A stretch of 9,682 bases of DNA from CAYRKT01 sp964425005 (GCA_964425005.1 CAYRKT010000059.1:1-9682); one strand, 5' to 3'. Positions 1-6,431 are shown, numbered from the stretch's first letter. Made by a program: numbers and translations. The notes: generated from the sequence alone by a model not told the origin.

Positions 1-63
1 CTCCCCCGCCAGCACCTTCCCCTCGAAGGAGGACCCATCGGCCAGCACCAGCAACCCCCTCAT
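1..63 (-). CDS. carA: Carbamoyl-phosphate synthase small subunit, N-terminus only (partial)
   Basis: CarA is the glutamine-hydrolysing subunit of carbamoyl-phosphate synthase and supplies carbamoyl phosphate for both pyrimidine and arginine synthesis. Only the first 21 codons are present; the gene runs off the left edge. The visible protein starts MRGLLVLADGSSFEG and continues KVLAGE, matching the conserved CarA opening (hydrophobic strand, then L-x-DG-x-x-F-x-G). The ATG at 63 has a G-rich Shine-Dalgarno (GGGGGTG) about 9 nt upstream. A GTG at 75 is in frame but sits inside that Shine-Dalgarno, so ATG is preferred. The gene has its own promoter and a structured leader ending in an intrinsic terminator about 30 nt before the start, so it is probably controlled separately from the flagellin operon upstream. 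The identification rests on a short N-terminus and could be overturned by the adjacent sequence. Confidence 0.75.
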   Translation of the reverse strand, partial: MRGLLVLADGSSFEGKVLAGE

Positions 64-92
64 CCGAAGATCCACCCCCAGACAGGCGATGT

Positions 93-122
93 AAAAAGGG
101 CCACCCCCGTCAGGGGTGGCCC
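93..122 (-). terminator. Intrinsic terminator in the carA leader (putative attenuator)
   Basis: Read on the minus strand, this is a perfect 10-bp GC-rich stem (GGGCCACCCC at 122-113 pairing with GGGGTGGCCC at 107-98), a 5-nt loop and immediately TTTTT at 97-93. It lies between the carA promoter and the carA start, 30 nt before the ATG. It would stop transcription before carA unless overridden, which is the arrangement of an attenuator rather than an end-of-operon terminator. The stem is too far past the preceding acetyltransferase (stop at 292) to be only its terminator, although it would also stop read-through from that operon. Confidence 0.8.
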
Positions 123-139
123 CGAGGCCCCAGAAGGGC

Positions 140-186
140 GCGAGCCGGGAACACACCTCCCTACGGGGAGATGAGACCCAGCCCGC
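140..186 (-). promoter_or_regulatory. Leader hairpin upstream of the carA terminator
   Basis: Minus-strand RNA 186-177 (GCGGGCTGGG) can pair with 149-140 (CCCGGCTCGC) over 10 positions, including two G-U pairs. Inside, CTCCC at 170-166 pairs with GGGAG at 161-157 around a CGTA loop, separated from the outer stem by an internal loop. The 5' arm begins just past the Arg codons of the leader ORF, and the ORF's stop codon (163-161) lies at the loop and inner stem. A ribosome on the leader ORF would therefore decide whether this hairpin forms. I see no PyrR-type binding sequence, and the only rival pairing I find is short (149-145 CCCGG with 125-121 TCGGG). Confidence 0.5.
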
Positions 187-226
187 TACGCCTTATTCGC
201 GACGGAAAAATCACCTCAAACCACAT
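161..226 (-). CDS. Putative carA leader peptide (21 aa)
   Basis: A short ORF starts at ATG 226 behind a strong Shine-Dalgarno (GGGAGG, 240-235) about 8 nt upstream and ends at TAG 163-161. It starts MWFEVIFPSRIRRSG and ends LGLISP. Three of the four codons at 199-188 encode arginine (CGA, ATA, AGG, CGT). The ORF begins almost at the predicted transcription start, ends inside the leader hairpin and precedes the terminator, as leader peptides of attenuated biosynthetic operons do. Because CarA product feeds arginine synthesis, Arg codons would make sense as the sensor. It is too short to be recognised by homology and could be a chance ORF. Confidence 0.45.
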   Translation of the reverse strand: MWFEVIFPSRIRRSGLGLISP

Positions 227-246
227 CCCCCGCACCTCCCGGAAAA

Positions 247-275
247 AGGCTAAAGCGCGCGGGGGCACATGTCAA
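247..275 (-). promoter_or_regulatory. Putative sigma-70-type promoter of carA
   Basis: On the minus strand a perfect -35 TTGACA (275-270) is followed by a 17-bp spacer and a weak -10, TAGCCT (252-247). A T-rich stretch lies just upstream, which could act as an UP element. The predicted start is near 240, right at the leader ORF's Shine-Dalgarno. The -35 and spacing are good, but the -10 matches consensus at only three of six positions. Confidence 0.55.
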
Positions 276-291
276 CTATACATAAAAAGAC

Positions 292-828
292 TTAATATTC
301 TTGCTTAACTGCCTCCCTGCGGAGCAGGCTGTAGACCAACACGTCCAGGTAGAGATCGCCCCTCCTGACGTACTCCCTCAGCCTGCCCTCGAAGGAGAAG
401 CCACACCTCTCGTAGAACCTCACGGCCCTCTCGTTTCCCTCAAGCACCAGCGCCCTGATGGAGTTGAGCCCCAGGAGCTCGAAGGCGGCGAACCTGAGCC
501 CCTCCATGAGTCTGGAGCCGGTGCCCCCTGGGGAGCCCGGGGCCGAGTATATGCCCAGCTGAGCCCTGCCGTGCCTTCGATCGACCTCCACCAGGTCTAT
601 GACCCCCAAAAGCCCGTCGCCCTCCAGGGCGGCCCAGTAGAAGGCGTCCTCCCTGGACCTGAGGGAATCGACGAAGCGAAGGTGCTCCTCCACCGGTATG
701 GGCCTGTCCTCGAACATGAAGGGCCTCACCTCGTCGCTGTTCCTGGCCTCCAGGACCTCGAGGAGCAGCCTTTCGCTCAGAAGCTGAAAGGGCACGAAGG
801 AGAGGCCCAGGCGCTCGAAGGCCTTCAA
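292..828 (-). CDS. pseH: PseH-like GNAT N-acetyltransferase (pseudaminic acid synthesis)
   Basis: This 178-residue GNAT-fold protein resembles PseH, which N-acetylates the 4-amino group of UDP-4-amino-4,6-dideoxy-AltNAc using acetyl-CoA, an intermediate step in CMP-pseudaminic acid synthesis. PseH-like features are an N-terminal segment with EEHLRFVDSL (47-56) and YWAALEGDGLLGVIDLV (64-80), then the acetyl-CoA loop around GSPGGTGSRLM (98-108), LVLEGNERAVRFYERCGF (127-144), and the C-terminal EGRLREYVRRG (147-157). It starts at TTG 828, the only sensible in-frame start, 7 nt after the maf stop, so it is the last gene of the flagellin operon. Its company (flagellin and Maf) strongly supports a role in flagellin glycan synthesis rather than ribosomal protein or drug acetylation. 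No other pse genes are in the window. A legionaminic-acid-type or other amino-sugar acetyltransferase remains possible. Confidence 0.8.
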   Translation of the reverse strand: MKAFERLGLSFVPFQLLSERLLLEVLEARNSDEVRPFMFEDRPIPVEEHLRFVDSLRSREDAFYWAALEGDGLLGVIDLVEVDRRHGRAQLGIYSAPGSPGGTGSRLMEGLRFAAFELLGLNSIRALVLEGNERAVRFYERCGFSFEGRLREYVRRGDLYLDVLVYSLLRREAVKQEY

Positions 829-835
829 GCCCTCA

Positions 836-3604
836 TCACCCCATGGAGATCTCCCCCGCCTCTATCAGGTCCTCCTTCTCCAGCCTGGCGAAGGGAGATT
901 CGATCCCCTCCACCTTGCCCATCACGTACCTAACCCGGCCCACCCTACGGAGGATATACTCGTCCCCCACCTCCCTGCCGTGCTGCTCCAAAACCGAAAG
1001 CATCTTCTCCACCCAGGGCTTGTAGTCCTCGAACATCAATAGCTCCTCCACCACCCTGAAGGCCTCCTCCACCCTCCCCTGCCTGATCAAGAACTTGGCG
1101 TAGTTCCAGCTGAGGATGGGATGGGGCAAGCCCAGGGCCTCCCTGGCCTTCAGGTGAGCCTCCTCCGCCTCCCTGGGCTTTCCGTTTCGCTCCAGGACCA
1201 GGGCGTAGTTCATCCAGGCCCCCCAGTGGCCTGGCTCCAGCTCCAACCCCCTCCTGTAGAAGCCGAGGGCCTCCTCGTCCCTGTGCTTCACCGCCAGGAC
1301 GTCGGCGAGGCGAAGGAGCAGGGCGGCCCTGTTCGGCATCAGGGGGAGCAGGCTCCTGTAGGTCCTCTCGGCGTAGTCCTCTAGCCCCTCCAGGTTCCTC
1401 CTGGCCTCCTCGTGGTCTGGGTCCAGGTAGAGGGCCCTGTAGAAGGCGTCCCTGGCCCCGTCTATGTCGGGGATGCGCCCCACCTCGTAGGCGCAAAGGG
1501 CGACCCCGTAGTCGTTCCACAGGTCCGGGTCGTCCTGGACCCGCTCCAGGGCCCTCCTGAGCAGGTCCTTCGCCAGGTCCAGCATCCCGACCTTCAGGGC
1601 GAACCCGCCGAAGAGGACCAGGTCCGACGGGTCCTCGGCCTCCTCCCAGTCCACCCTGACGGCAAGACCCCTGAATAGCTCCGCGTCCCCCGACTCGACG
1701 GCGCCCTTCATCTCCTCCCTGACCTCGTCCAGGGAGAGCCTGCTGGAGAGGACGAAGCGCCTCCTGGCCTCGTCCTCGAGGGATCGGAGGCAGAACCTGG
1801 CCCTCTCCTCCATGAGCTCCAGGAACTCCTCGGTCTTCTGCGCGCACGTCCTGGTGGCCAGGAGGAACCGCTCGTGGATCTCCCTCCACCGCTCCAGCTG
1901 GCGCTGGTCCCCCAGGTCCCTTATCTCGGCGAGCTCCGCCCCCATGGCGGTTATGAAGGACTGGCCGATGAAGTACACTATCTGGTTCAGGGGGGCTATC
2001 AGGTCCATGTAGGTGCCCACCTGAAGGCCGAGCTCGTACCTGTCCCTCCTCCCCATGGGCGTCGAGGAGACCTTCTCCACCAGCCTCTCTATCTCGTCCA
2101 GCATCAAACCTATCTGGGGGAAGACCCTCCTCTGCTCCTCAAGCCTGCCGATGGCCTCCCTCGCCCTGGCGATGGACTCCTCCACCCCCGGGAAGCGAAG
2201 CCTCTCCATGGGGTGACAGGGAAGGGACCTACCCTCCACGTAGAGCCTCAAGGCCTCCTCGAGGGGGACGTCCTCCGCCCCCTCGATGTGGGCCCCCCCT
2301 TCGGTGGAGTTTATTATCCTGACACCGAAGGAGGCCCTGTCCTGGGCGAAGAACTTCTCGAAGAGCTTGAGGAAGGAGAACCAGACCTTCCTGGTGTACA
2401 CGGTGCCCCTGCCACCCCAGGCGGGGACCTCTATCCTCTCCTGGAGCTCGGCGGGCCTGTCCCCCTTCTCCCAGGCCGTGGCGGACGAATGGGTCCTGCC
2501 CCCCTCCCCGTAGGCCAGGTCCTGTCCCACGAAGACGATCGGGTCGCACCCCATGGCCACCGCCAGGTTGTAGCACATGTGGGCCACGGAGGAACCGGCC
2601 CTGAGGGGGCTCAGGTCGAACATCCAGGCCACCCACTCGTCCAGGGGCAAGCCCCCCTTGAAGGTGAGGGCGAAGGGGCCCGTGTAGCGGGCGAAGACCT
2701 CCGGCACCACCACCGCCTGGCCCAGGAGCAGGACGTCAGGAGGGGCCACCACGTCCCTGAAGTGGGCTTCGTAGACCACCCTGCCCCTCTCGAGGGCCGC
2801 CACCACGTGGGGCTTTATCCCCGCCCTGAGGAGCTTCCTCAGGACCGTGTCGGCGCAGAGGATAACCGCCTTGCCCACGGCTCGCTCCAGGAGGTGGAAG
2901 TTCTTGTCGAGGCTGGGCCCGGCGGAGACGACTATGGCCGGAACACCCCTGAACTTACCCTCCAGGTCCGCTATGTCGGGGCTCCTGACGGCGAACTCCA
3001 CGTTCTCCGCCATCTGCTTGAGGCCTATCAGGGTGTCCTCGGCGCTGTTGCCCAGCTGGACCAGCGACTGGACTATCGTCTCCCTTATGCGCCTCGCCCT
3101 CTCCCTGTAGAGGTCGCCGAAGACCTCGCACCCCCCGGGGTGGACCACCGGGACCATGAACCTGGAGACCGTTAGCCCCAGGAAAGCCGTCGCCCTGGAC
3201 AGGTCCTCGTCGAAGTCCAGGCCATCCCGAAGGAGGAGGTGCGTCCTGGGAAGGGTTAGAAGGTGCGTCAGATCCCTGCTCCTCAAGGCCGCCCAGAAGA
3301 CGTCCACCCTGGGCTCGACTATGAGGGTCAAAAGGGGGCCTTTCGCCACCTTCAGGGCCTCCTCCAGGTTGTAGCCAAGGCCAAACCCTATGGCGGCTAT
3401 GACCCTCGCCTCCTCCAGCTCCTTCCTGGTCCTCTCGTCCAGCTCCACCTTCTCCTTGAAGCGAAAGCCGGGGCCGACGAACCAGTAGTGGTTGCCCGAC
3501 CTCCTCACCTCCACCAGGTCCCTCTGGTCCTGGTGCTCCATCAGATAACCGTAGGCCACGGGGTGATGCCGCCTCAGGACCTCCAGGTTCTTCTCCAGGA
3601 TCAA
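836..3604 (-). CDS. maf: Maf (motility accessory factor) flagellin glycosyltransferase, DUF115, with C-terminal TPRs
   Basis: Maf proteins attach nonulosonic acids (pseudaminic or legionaminic acid) to flagellin Ser/Thr in the cytoplasm before export. The DUF115/MAF core lies at about residues 195-375: VVSAGPSLDKN (225-235), ILCADTVLRKLL (248-259), GIKPHVVAALER (262-273) and MGCDPIVFVGQDLAYG (351-366), with H372 nearby. NSTEGGAHIEG follows at 432-442. Residues 470-640 are helical and charged, and about 690-860 show TPR-like repeats (for example WNDYGVAL 696-703, AWMNYALVLERNGKPREAEE 796-815, WNYAKFLIRQGRVEEAFRV 833-851). At 922 residues it is longer than the roughly 600-650 of characterised Maf proteins. 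The frame stays open upstream to 3769, but that part is Arg/Gly/Pro-rich and overlaps the preceding gene. I chose TTG 3604, which overlaps the upstream stop as TTGA and lies 10 nt after AGGAGG; GTG 3610 (924 aa, spacing 4 nt) is the alternative. It is translationally coupled to its neighbours. Confidence 0.88.
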   Translation of the reverse strand: MILEKNLEVLRRHHPVAYGYLMEHQDQRDLVEVRRSGNHYWFVGPGFRFKEKVELDERTRKELEEARVIAAIGFGLGYNLEEALKVAKGPLLTLIVEPRVDVFWAALRSRDLTHLLTLPRTHLLLRDGLDFDEDLSRATAFLGLTVSRFMVPVVHPGGCEVFGDLYRERARRIRETIVQSLVQLGNSAEDTLIGLKQMAENVEFAVRSPDIADLEGKFRGVPAIVVSAGPSLDKNFHLLERAVGKAVILCADTVLRKLLRAGIKPHVVAALERGRVVYEAHFRDVVAPPDVLLLGQAVVVPEVFARYTGPFALTFKGGLPLDEWVAWMFDLSPLRAGSSVAHMCYNLAVAMGCDPIVFVGQDLAYGEGGRTHSSATAWEKGDRPAELQERIEVPAWGGRGTVYTRKVWFSFLKLFEKFFAQDRASFGVRIINSTEGGAHIEGAEDVPLEEALRLYVEGRSLPCHPMERLRFPGVEESIARAREAIGRLEEQRRVFPQIGLMLDEIERLVEKVSSTPMGRRDRYELGLQVGTYMDLIAPLNQIVYFIGQSFITAMGAELAEIRDLGDQRQLERWREIHERFLLATRTCAQKTEEFLELMEERARFCLRSLEDEARRRFVLSSRLSLDEVREEMKGAVESGDAELFRGLAVRVDWEEAEDPSDLVLFGGFALKVGMLDLAKDLLRRALERVQDDPDLWNDYGVALCAYEVGRIPDIDGARDAFYRALYLDPDHEEARRNLEGLEDYAERTYRSLLPLMPNRAALLLRLADVLAVKHRDEEALGFYRRGLELEPGHWGAWMNYALVLERNGKPREAEEAHLKAREALGLPHPILSWNYAKFLIRQGRVEEAFRVVEELLMFEDYKPWVEKMLSVLEQHGREVGDEYILRRVGRVRYVMGKVEGIESPFARLEKEDLIEAGEISMG

Positions 3605-3912
3605 GGGCACAGCACCTCCTGAAAGAGTTCCCCGCAGGACAGGCCCTCTATCAACCTGCCGGCGAAGTGGCAGCTGGCCAGGGCGAAGAGCTCCACCTCC
3701 GAGCGAAGCCCGCGGAACTCGAGCTCCAGCGAGGAAAGACGGGGGCGCACTACGGGGGCCTCCTCGCAAAGTCCCCTTAGCTCCAGCAGAGCGTAGAGAA
3801 GCCCCTGGGCGTACTCGGGGGAGGGCACGCCCCTGAGGGGAAGCCCCAGGGCGTGCTCACATCCCAGGCAGAGCCTCTCCATCGTCTCCCACTGCCCGAC
3901 GCTGAGCTCCAA
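3601..3912 (-). CDS. Small helical cysteine-containing protein between flagellin and maf (unknown function)
   Basis: I do not recognise this 103-residue protein. It starts at TTG 3912, 11 nt after the flagellin stop, behind GGGTGAT, and its TGA overlaps the maf start. It looks mostly helical and is acidic. It has six cysteines (15, 18, 49, 81, 93, 102) with a C-x2-C-E-H near the N-terminus (15-20) and S-C-H at 80-82. There is no signal peptide or membrane segment. Its size and position are what one expects of a flagellin chaperone or export helper (FliS, FliT or FlgN-like), but I see no diagnostic motif of those families, so this is inference from context. It is favoured as real over the overlapping reading frame because of its balanced composition and tight coupling on both sides. 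Confidence 0.7.
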   Translation of the reverse strand: MELSVGQWETMERLCLGCEHALGLPLRGVPSPEYAQGLLYALLELRGLCEEAPVVRPRLSSLELEFRGLRSEVELFALASCHFAGRLIEGLSCGELFQEVLCP

Positions 3913-3923
3913 GCCCCATCACC

Positions 3924-6272
3924 CTACTGGCCCAGGAGCTGCAGTATGCTCTGGGGCAGCATGTTGGCCTGGGCGAGCATGGCGGTGCCCGACTGGAAGA
4001 GGATCTGGTTCCTGGTGAACTCCATCATCTCCTTGGCCACGTCGGCGTCCCTTATGCGCGACTCGGAGGCCACCAGGTTCTCGTAGGCCACCTGGAGGTT
4101 GTTCATGGTGTGCTCCAGCCTGTTCTGGGCCGCCCCCAGCTGAGCCCGAAGCCTTGAGACCTTGTTGATGGCCGAGTCCACCTTGGTTATGGCCTGGGCG
4201 GCCGACTCCCTGTCGGTGACCATTATGTTGTCTATCCCCAGGGCCACCGTGTCCATCTGCCCTATGTCCAGGTTCAAGTCCTGGCCCGGGTTAGCCCCTA
4301 TCTGCAGCACGGCGGTGTTGTCCACTATGTGGACGTAGGTGACGGCGGTGCCGTTGACGTAGCTCCAGACCCTCCTCTCCTCGTCCCAGGAGACGGAGAT
4401 GCCGCTGTTGGGGTCTATGCGGATGTCCACGTTGGGGTGCAAGATCCCCACCAGCTCGTTCCCCTCGATCTTTATCCCCTTGACCACCTCCTCGCCGGTG
4501 TGGGCATCGGTTATGTCTATCTTGAAGCGGTTCTCCTGGGACTTCTGCACCACCGCGAGGCTTAAGGCGTTTATCAGGTCCTGATCCCCCGCGAAGGTGA
4601 GCTCACCCCTCTTGCCGGGCACGGCGGACCTTATGAGGATGGTCCCCCTTATGGTCTCGAAGCCCTCGCTCTCGGGCAGGTCCACGAACCTGGCGAACTT
4701 GAAGCGCTCGAGGCTGGAGACGTACGCCCCCTGACCCAGGTCCTCGTAGATGGCCCTGTTGATCTTGTCTATCACGTCCTGGATGGTGTCGCTGCCGTAG
4801 AGCACTATCTTGGCACGCCTCCCGTCCCCCTGGTTTATGATTATCTCCTTGGGCTCCTCCAGCATGAAGGTCCCGCTCTTGGTCCAGAACCTGTCTATGT
4901 CGTAAAGCCTCTTCCAGCGGTCCGCCAGCCCGAAGTCTCCCCCCTCCAGGGCGTTCTTGACCCTGAAGGTGGCCGCGGGCACGAGGGTGGAGAGGTTCGC
5001 TCCGAAGGAGATCTGGTAGTTGGAGTTGTAGACGGTGCCGTCCACCGGGTTGAGGTAGAAGCTCCTGAAGTCTATCACCGACCCGGCCCCTATGTTCCTG
5101 CCGGTGGCCGTGGCCTGCCAGACGAAGGTCACCGTGTAGGACCTGCCGAAGGAGCTAGCCACGAATCTTACCACGTCGTTCCCGCCGCCGTTGGTGAAGA
5201 CGGGGATCACGTTGAGGACGAACTTGTCGCCCAGGCTCAAACCAGATATCCTCACGACGTTGAAGGAGGAGAAGTTCACGTTGCCCACGGTGAAGTTGAC
5301 GTTGGCGGCCCTGAAGACCTCCATGTCCCTGAGCACGTAGTTGTAGGCCCCGGTGGAGAGGATCTCGTGGGAGGCGATCCTGAAGGTCACGGTGGAGGCC
5401 ACGCTGTTTATCCCTATCACCTCGAAGAGCATCACCGCGTTGACCCGCTCGTTCGCGGCGACCCTCACGGAGCTAAAAATGTTGTTAAAAGAAAAGGCCG
5501 TCTTCTGGACGTAGGCCTCCACCAGGTTGACCCTGGCGCTGGCAGACGTCACACCGAAGGCGGTGGTGGCGGACGAATAGACGCGCACCTGGAAGGAGTT
5601 GCCCACCGGGAGGTTGGTCACCCTTATGTCGTTTATCCCCGATGCGCTGTTTATGTACATGTCCACGACCTCGGTGCCGTGCTTGACCTTGAAGATGTCG
5701 CTCTTGAGTACCTGGCCCTTGCCGGCCGTGGCCTGGATGGATAGCTTGTAGTTACCGCCCCTGGTGACCATCTGGCCGTACTCGTCCCGGGTCCTGAGCC
5801 CCCCTCTCAGGATTATCTGGGTGGTGGCCTTGTCGCTGGAGACCAGGGCCGAGGCGGTCCCATCGAGCAGCTTCTTGGTGTTGAACTCGGTGGTCCTGGA
5901 GATCCTGTTGATCTCGTCCCTGAGCTGATCTATCTCCTCCTGGATGTAGAGCCTGTCGGTGTTGGTGAGGGTGTCGTTGGCGGCCTGAACGGCGAGCTCC
6001 CTGATCCTGTCCAGCATGGCGTGGACCTCCGCCAGGGCCCCCTCGGCCGTCTGTATCATCGATATGCCGTCCTGGGCGTTCATGATGGCCCTGTCTATGC
6101 CCCTTATCTGAGCCCTCATCTTCTCGCTTATGGCGAGGCCCGCGGCGTCGTCGGAGGCCCGGTTGATCCGAAGGCCCGAGCTCAACCTCTCCAGGCTCCT
6201 CTGCAGGTTGCCGTGGGTTATCCCCAGCTGCCTGTGGGCGTTTATGGCAGCTATGTTGTGGTTTATCCTCAT
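3924..6272 (-). CDS. fliC: Flagellin, very large (782 aa) with expanded surface domain
   Basis: This is the flagellar filament subunit. The conserved D0/D1 ends are intact. The N-terminus is MRINHNIAAINAHRQL, followed by LSSGLRINRASDDAAGLAIS (30-49), GISMIQTAEGAL (69-80) and RELAVQAANDT (91-101). The C-terminus has DVAKEMMEFTRNQILFQSG (744-762) and ends MLPQSILQLLGQ. Residues about 140-680 are a beta-rich, Ser/Thr/Asn-rich surface region. A flagellin-IN-like segment (SDTIQDVIDKINRAI, 494-508) lies in it, and a likely duplicated module lies at 212-270 and 335-385. Typical flagellins have about 250-500 residues. An in-frame ATG exists at 6281, but 6272 gives the family's canonical start and sits 9 nt after AGGGGG. 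A sigma-28 promoter lies about 90 nt upstream. The next genes encode a Maf glycosyltransferase and a PseH homolog, so the surface region is a probable glycosylation target. No cysteine is visible in the protein. Confidence 0.96.
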   Translation of the reverse strand: MRINHNIAAINAHRQLGITHGNLQRSLERLSSGLRINRASDDAAGLAISEKMRAQIRGIDRAIMNAQDGISMIQTAEGALAEVHAMLDRIRELAVQAANDTLTNTDRLYIQEEIDQLRDEINRISRTTEFNTKKLLDGTASALVSSDKATTQIILRGGLRTRDEYGQMVTRGGNYKLSIQATAGKGQVLKSDIFKVKHGTEVVDMYINSASGINDIRVTNLPVGNSFQVRVYSSATTAFGVTSASARVNLVEAYVQKTAFSFNNIFSSVRVAANERVNAVMLFEVIGINSVASTVTFRIASHEILSTGAYNYVLRDMEVFRAANVNFTVGNVNFSSFNVVRISGLSLGDKFVLNVIPVFTNGGGNDVVRFVASSFGRSYTVTFVWQATATGRNIGAGSVIDFRSFYLNPVDGTVYNSNYQISFGANLSTLVPAATFRVKNALEGGDFGLADRWKRLYDIDRFWTKSGTFMLEEPKEIIINQGDGRRAKIVLYGSDTIQDVIDKINRAIYEDLGQGAYVSSLERFKFARFVDLPESEGFETIRGTILIRSAVPGKRGELTFAGDQDLINALSLAVVQKSQENRFKIDITDAHTGEEVVKGIKIEGNELVGILHPNVDIRIDPNSGISVSWDEERRVWSYVNGTAVTYVHIVDNTAVLQIGANPGQDLNLDIGQMDTVALGIDNIMVTDRESAAQAITKVDSAINKVSRLRAQLGAAQNRLEHTMNNLQVAYENLVASESRIRDADVAKEMMEFTRNQILFQSGTAMLAQANMLPQSILQLLGQ

Positions 6273-6273
6273 C

Positions 6274-6353
6274 CTCACCATCCCCCTGATGGGCGTGCCT
6301 CCGTGCAGGTCTTCCTCCTCCGTGAGGTGCGCTTCCTCCCTGAGCTTTCAGGG
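6274..6353 (-). promoter_or_regulatory. Flagellin mRNA leader with repeated GGA motifs (possible CsrA target)
   Basis: The roughly 90-nt leader between the sigma-28 promoter and the flagellin start carries four G-rich GGA-type sites: CAGGGAGG, CACGGAGG, a second CACGGAGG, and CAGGGGGATG at the ribosome binding site. A 6-bp hairpin (CCCTGA/TCAGGG, 6353-6338) overlaps the first. The third lies in a small hairpin with ACGGAG in the loop (TGC/GCA, 6307-6296). CsrA binds GGA motifs, preferably in loops, and represses hag translation in Bacillus through sites in the leader and over the Shine-Dalgarno. The arrangement here is similar, but GGA is also frequent by chance in such purine-rich sequence. 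No csrA or fliW gene is in the window. Confidence 0.35.
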
Positions 6354-6366
6354 CTCTACACCAACA

Positions 6367-6393
6367 TATTCGGCAGAAAGGACGCGCCCTTTA
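6367..6393 (-). promoter_or_regulatory. Sigma-28 (FliA/SigD) promoter of the flagellin operon
   Basis: On the minus strand TAAA (6393-6390) is followed by exactly 15 nt and GCCGAATA (6374-6367). The flagellar sigma consensus is TAAA-N15-GCCGATAA; only two adjacent bases in the -10 differ. It is placed correctly upstream of flagellin, giving a leader of about 90 nt. This is the standard late-class flagellar promoter and would drive flagellin together with the small gene, maf and pseH. Confidence 0.9.
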
Positions 6394-6397
6394 AATC

Positions 6398-6431
6398 AAA
6401 GGGAAGGGGCCGAAGCCCGGGCTTCGGCCCC
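6398..6431 (-). terminator. Terminator-like palindrome after the coiled-coil membrane protein gene
   Basis: A perfect 11-bp stem (GGGGCCGAAGC with GCTTCGGCCCC, 6431-6406) with a CCGG loop is followed on the minus strand by TTCCCTTTGATTTAAA. The tail is T-rich but interrupted, so termination may be incomplete. It lies 33 nt after the stop of the gene at 6465-7100 and directly precedes the sigma-28 promoter, insulating the flagellin operon from upstream transcription. Confidence 0.7.

Noticed and set aside
140..240. PyrR-binding site in the carA leader
   Set aside because: The conserved PyrR loop sequence (about GTCC-N-GAGAGG) is not present; the hairpin loop is CGTA.
301..325. Terminator at the 3' end of pseH
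   Set aside because: A 5-bp hairpin (CCTGC/GCAGG) is present, but it is inside the coding end and is not followed directly by a T tract.
1874..3175. Long plus-strand ORF opposite maf (433 codons)
   Set aside because: It is a shadow of maf codon bias in GC-rich DNA; its composition is Gly/Pro/His/Leu-rich with no family resemblance. The same holds for the plus-strand ORF at 301-933 and those opposite flagellin.
3611..3769. Upstream in-frame extension of maf by about 53 residues
   Set aside because: It is Arg/Gly/Pro-rich, overlaps the small gene completely and lacks a ribosome binding site, while a Shine-Dalgarno lies just before 3610/3604.
5471..5496. Programmed frameshift site in flagellin (TTTTAAC)
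   Set aside because: It does not fit X-XXY-YYZ in the reading frame, and the single frame is intact through both conserved ends.
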